Source: Sphingomonadaceae bacterium
Lineage (GTDB): Bacteria; Pseudomonadota; Alphaproteobacteria; Sphingomonadales; Sphingomonadaceae
Reading direction: 5' to 3'
DNA: 8,601 nucleotides
Assembly (NCBI GenBank): GCA_019454625.1
Contig: JACFNY010000030.1
Span: 3,888-12,488, forward strand
In this document: positions 6,288-8,601 of the stretch, one piece after another
Layout: each line of letters opens with the position of its first letter
Numbering within the stretch: the stretch's first letter is position 1
The notes under the pieces: model-generated
Seen by the model: only the letters and a program-made list of their open reading frames with translations
Told to the model about the DNA's origin: nothing
Database searches by the model: none
Made by a program: the position numbers and the translations under genes

Positions 6288-7294
6288 GCGCCGAACCCCG
6301 TGGGTTCGGGCCAATCCTTGTGCGTGAATGCAAGCACCTTGAACAGGCTCCCCATCGCCTGCGGCAGGGTGAGCCGCCGCATGGCGCCCGCTATAGCATG
6401 GCGGGCTTCCGGGTCGAGGCCATGCGACAGGCGCTCGGCGCGCGCCTTGATGCCGAGCGCGAGCAGGAACGGGCCTTGCAGCGCGAGCGGCGAAACGCGC
6501 GTGCCCGCGTCCCGCGCGGCCTCGGCGAGCGCCGCGAAATCGACATGCGCGGTGAGGTCGTGCTCTCCGGGCGCAGTAAGTGGATCGGTCGCCGAGTGGG
6601 CGGCAAGCGCCTGCAACGAGTCGCCCTCGGCGGGACTTTCGTAGCCGTAGTCGACGACGAGCGCCGCGCCGCCGTCCGCCGCGATCCGGGCGGCGAGGGC
6701 TGCGGCGTAATCCACGCGCGCGGGCGAGGTTTCGCGGATGATCTCGCCTGCGGGCATAAAGGTGAGTGTGTCTCCTGCGAGGCCGACTTGCCGCTCACGC
6801 CATTCGCCGTCCATACGGACCTCTTGCCGGACGGGGAGGGCATCGAAGAACTCGTTGGCGACGACGAGCAGCGGCGCTCCCCGTGGCACGGCTCCGAGAT
6901 CGTCGTGCCAAGTGGCTCCGGGCACGCGTTCGGCCTGTGCCGCGCGCAGGGTAGGGCTCGTCTCCACGAAATGGACACGGATCGCCTCCGCGAAGGCGGG
7001 TAGCGCACGCGCAGCGCGCAGCAGGTCCGCCATCAGCGTGCCGCGCCCCGGCCCAAGCTCGACGAGGTTCACGCGCCGAGGCCGCCCGGCGCGGTCCCAC
7101 AGGTCGGCCATCCACAGGCCGATGATCTCGCCGAACATCTGGCTGATTTCCGGCGCGGTGGTGAAGTCGCCGCCGCGCCCGAAGGGATCGCGTCCAGCGT
7201 AGTAAGCTGCGACGCATTCCGCCATGTAGCGGTCCACTCCGATCGGACCATGTTCTGCAATCTCCGCGGCGAGCCTGCGCCCGAGCCGGGTCAT
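6284..7294 (-). CDS. SAM-dependent protein methyltransferase, MidA/NDUFAF7 family (COG1565, DUF185)
   Basis: The 336-residue protein shows the hallmark [15 protein letters not shown] block (42-56), the SAM-binding glycine loop [15 protein letters not shown] (79-93), NEFFDALP (147-154), DYGY (215-218), [11 protein letters not shown] (243-253) and MGSLFKVLA (314-322), in family order. The mitochondrial homologue NDUFAF7 methylates an arginine of the complex I subunit NDUFS2 and is needed for complex I assembly. A similar role on the NuoD/NuoCD subunit is plausible in alphaproteobacteria but inferred. ATG 7294 overlaps the lgt stop by four bases (ATGA, 7291-7294) and has no close Shine-Dalgarno, so reinitiation by ribosomes leaving lgt is likely. 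The open frame extends upstream inside lgt, but that is a shadow. Its stop overlaps the acetyltransferase start in the same way. Confidence 0.93.
   Translation of the reverse strand: MTRLGRRLAAEIAEHGPIGVDRYMAECVAAYYAGRDPFGRGGDFTTAPEISQMFGEIIGLWMADLWDRAGRPRRVNLVELGPGRGTLMADLLRAARALPAFAEAIRVHFVETSPTLRAAQAERVPGATWHDDLGAVPRGAPLLVVANEFFDALPVRQEVRMDGEWRERQVGLAGDTLTFMPAGEIIRETSPARVDYAAALAARIAADGGAALVVDYGYESPAEGDSLQALAAHSATDPLTAPGEHDLTAHVDFAALAEAARDAGTRVSPLALQGPFLLALGIKARAERLSHGLDPEARHAIAGAMRRLTLPQAMGSLFKVLAFTHKDWPEPTGFGA
6291..6309 (-). promoter_or_regulatory. Perfect 8-bp hairpin covering the acetyltransferase ribosome binding site
   Basis: CCGAACCC (6291-6298) and GGGTTCGG (6302-6309) are exact inverted repeats with a three-base loop. 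In the leftward mRNA the stem ends three bases before the acetyltransferase ATG (6287). It holds the only Shine-Dalgarno-like run (GGGG, 6296-6299) partly in the stem and partly in the loop. It also encodes the last residues of the upstream methyltransferase. Ribosomes finishing that gene would open the stem, so the arrangement fits translational coupling. The structure is seen directly; the role is inferred. Confidence 0.5.
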
Positions 7295-8130
7295 TTCGCG
7301 AGTGCGCGCCGCCCCGCCGTGGCGACGAAGTACGCTCCCGCAACGATCATCGCGCTCGACAGCGTCTGGCCCATCGTGAGGCCCCACGACAGCGTGCCGA
7401 GCTGCGCGTCTGGCTCACGGAAATATTCGACGACGAAGCGGAACACACCGTAGCCGAGCATGAACGCGCCGACGAGTAGGCCGGGCTTGTAGCGCGCGTC
7501 CGTCTTCCAGAAGAGATACCAGAGGATGGCGAACAGCACGATGCCTTCAAGGCCCGCCTCGTAGAGCTGGCTCGGATGGCGGAGCACATCGCCGCCGGTG
7601 GGGAACTTCATCGCCCACGGCACGTCCGTCTCGCGGCCCCACAGCTCGCCGTTGATGAAGTTGGCGATGCGGCCGAAGAACAGGCCGAAGGGGATCGTGC
7701 AGGCGATATAGTCGTGCACGCGCAGCCAGCTCAGCTTCTGCTTCCACGTGTAAAGGAACAGCGCGATCGAGACGCCCGCTGCGCCGCCGTGGAACGACAT
7801 GCCGCCTTCCCAGAGCTTGAACATGTCGGAAATATGCCCTTCGGGGCCGAAGAAGCGCTCGAAATCGTAGAACAGCACGTAGCCGATGCGCCCGCCGAGA
7901 ATGATGCCGAGCGTCACCCACGTGACGAGGTCGTCGGCATGGCGGCGGGCCATCGGAGCGCCGGGCTTCGCCAGCATCTTCAGCAGATACCACCACGCGA
8001 CGACGATACCGCCGATGTAGGCGAGGCTGTACCAGCGGATCGGCAGCTCGGCGTCCGTGAACGGCAAGGGAATCGAGAACCAGACCGGGTCGATATTCGG
8101 ATAGGTGAGCGCGGCCTCGATTGCGAACAT
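7291..8130 (-). CDS. lgt: Phosphatidylglycerol--prolipoprotein diacylglyceryl transferase
   Basis: The 279-residue inner-membrane enzyme carries out the first step of lipoprotein maturation, moving diacylglyceryl from phosphatidylglycerol to the lipobox cysteine of prolipoproteins. It has about seven hydrophobic helices (near 33-53, 70-90, 112-130, 140-155, 193-209, 217-235 and 250-272). Diagnostic motifs are RWYSLAY (32-38), [10 protein letters not shown] (107-116) with the essential histidine 114, the Lgt signature [16 protein letters not shown] (151-166), HPSQLYEA (185-192) and EYFREPD (235-241). ATG 8130 gives a normal N-terminus. The same frame stays open to 8568, but that part is antisense to the acyl-CoA dehydrogenase gene. 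A GAGGG run lies about a dozen bases above the start, so the Shine-Dalgarno is weak. It is the first gene of a four-gene operon with the methyltransferase, acetyltransferase and pgeF. Confidence 0.97.
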   Translation of the reverse strand: MFAIEAALTYPNIDPVWFSIPLPFTDAELPIRWYSLAYIGGIVVAWWYLLKMLAKPGAPMARRHADDLVTWVTLGIILGGRIGYVLFYDFERFFGPEGHISDMFKLWEGGMSFHGGAAGVSIALFLYTWKQKLSWLRVHDYIACTIPFGLFFGRIANFINGELWGRETDVPWAMKFPTGGDVLRHPSQLYEAGLEGIVLFAILWYLFWKTDARYKPGLLVGAFMLGYGVFRFVVEYFREPDAQLGTLSWGLTMGQTLSSAMIVAGAYFVATAGRRALAK

Positions 8131-8159
8131 GCGACTGTCTGCCCTCAAAAACGACGGGA

Positions 8160-8188
8160 TTGCCCCTGTGGACGCCGCGCACCATAGT
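8160..8188 (+). promoter_or_regulatory. Possible sigma-70 promoter for the acyl-CoA dehydrogenase gene
   Basis: TTGCCC (8160-8165) and CATAGT (8183-8188) are 17 bases apart and each match four of six consensus bases. Transcription would start near 8195, about 39 bases above ATG 8234. It is a weak match in a 103-base divergent gap that must hold at least one promoter. Confidence 0.25.
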
Positions 8189-8208
8189 GCCGAAGGAGCA
8201 TAACGCAA
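8181..8208 (-). promoter_or_regulatory. Possible sigma-70 promoter for the lgt operon
   Basis: On the minus strand TTGCGT (8203-8208) and TATGGT (8181-8186) are 16 bases apart. The match is modest. If both calls are right, this -10 box overlaps that of the divergent promoter, so the two would compete. Confidence 0.2.
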
Positions 8209-8216
8209 TCGGATGC

Positions 8217-8224
8217 GGGGAGGG
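8217..8224 (+). promoter_or_regulatory. Ribosome binding site of the acyl-CoA dehydrogenase gene
   Basis: GGGGAGGG lies nine bases above ATG 8234. It decides between that ATG and the in-frame ATG at 8213, which would lie upstream of the site. Confidence 0.55.
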
Positions 8225-8233
8225 TCTTGGCCG

Positions 8234-8587
8234 ATGGCCGAGCCGTTGGAGGAGTTTCGCGGCGAGACGCGCGCGTGGCTGGAGGCGAACTGCCCGACGG
8301 AGATGCGCGAGCGGGTTCTGGAGGAGGCGGACGTCTGCTGGGGCGGGCGCAATGTCCGCTTCAAGAACGCGGCGCAGAGGCTGTGGCTGGAACGTATGGC
8401 CGCGCACGGCTGGACGGTGCCGACATGGCCGAAAGCGTATGGCGGCGGCGGGCTTTCGGCAGAGGAGGCCAAGGTTGTGGCGGAGGAGATGCGCCGTATC
8501 CACGCGCGGCCGCCGCTCAGCTCGTTCGGTATCTGGATGCTCGGGCCCGCACTGTTGAAATACGGCAATGAGGCGCAGAAGGCCTAG
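8234..8587 (+). CDS. Acyl-CoA dehydrogenase family protein, N-terminal fragment ending at an in-frame TAG
   Basis: The 117 residues match the N-terminal alpha-helical domain of acyl-CoA dehydrogenases, FAD flavoproteins that introduce the first double bond in acyl-CoA degradation. Typical features are [15 protein letters not shown] (7-21), the [11 protein letters not shown] block (65-75) and [18 protein letters not shown] (100-117). Family members are about 380-400 residues and continue after this point with a segment like E-H-L-P-K-I and then the FAD-contacting region. Here codon 118 is TAG (8585-8587), and the same frame goes on as H-Q-P-K into the window edge. This looks like a Glu GAG to TAG change, making either a real nonsense mutation or a sequence error close to the edge. 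The flavin and catalytic domains are not in the window. ATG 8234 is preferred over ATG 8213 because of the ribosome binding site. Confidence 0.75.
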   Translation: MAEPLEEFRGETRAWLEANCPTEMRERVLEEADVCWGGRNVRFKNAAQRLWLERMAAHGWTVPTWPKAYGGGGLSAEEAKVVAEEMRRIHARPPLSSFGIWMLGPALLKYGNEAQKA

Positions 8588-8601
8588 CATCAGCCGAAGA
8601 T

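Noticed and set aside
8131..8568. N-terminal extension of the lgt frame to 425 residues
   Set aside because: It is antisense to the acyl-CoA dehydrogenase gene, and the Lgt family normally starts where ATG 8130 places it.

Overview
The window is about two-thirds G+C and densely packed. It looks like chromosomal DNA from an alphaproteobacterium, most likely the Sphingomonadales. The grounds are the gene content and protein style: an Atm1-type ABC exporter resembling the structurally characterised Novosphingobium protein, an lgt/MidA-type methyltransferase/pgeF cluster, and a PEP-CTERM protein with an arginine-rich tail. Ten protein genes are supported. I found no RNA gene, insertion sequence, CRISPR array or other mobile element, and no gene-free stretch longer than 190 bases.

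Left part (1-1579). A lipoprotein gene with a DUF4163/DUF3298-like (PdaC/RsiV-type) region runs leftward off the window edge. A 189-base divergent gap separates it from a rightward gene for a small secreted PEP-CTERM protein. The gap carries a near-consensus sigma-54 promoter (-24 TGGCAC, -12 TTGCT) facing the PEP-CTERM gene. Further upstream are four TGTCG/CGACA half-sites in two dyads; the distal dyad can also fold as a hairpin followed by six T.

Middle (1580-4900). Three leftward genes lie close together in the order prs (PRPP synthase), tag (3-methyladenine DNA glycosylase I) and an Atm1-type ABC exporter. Gaps are 4 and 17 bases, which suggests one operon. The exporter gene converges on the PEP-CTERM gene with no base between the two stop codons.

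Right part (5002-8130). A four-gene leftward operon runs lgt, MidA/NDUFAF7-type methyltransferase, GNAT acetyltransferase, pgeF. All three junctions are 4-base ATGA start/stop overlaps. A perfect 8-bp hairpin covers the ribosome binding site of the acetyltransferase gene. Divergent from lgt, an acyl-CoA dehydrogenase gene starts at 8234 and meets an in-frame TAG at 8585, where homologues normally continue, so it is broken or contains an error at the window edge.

Most of the window is conserved housekeeping: lipoprotein maturation, cell-wall precursor quality control, PRPP supply, alkylation repair and thiol/metal export. The part most worth a second look is the control region of the PEP-CTERM gene. 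I do not see a wholly new system here.
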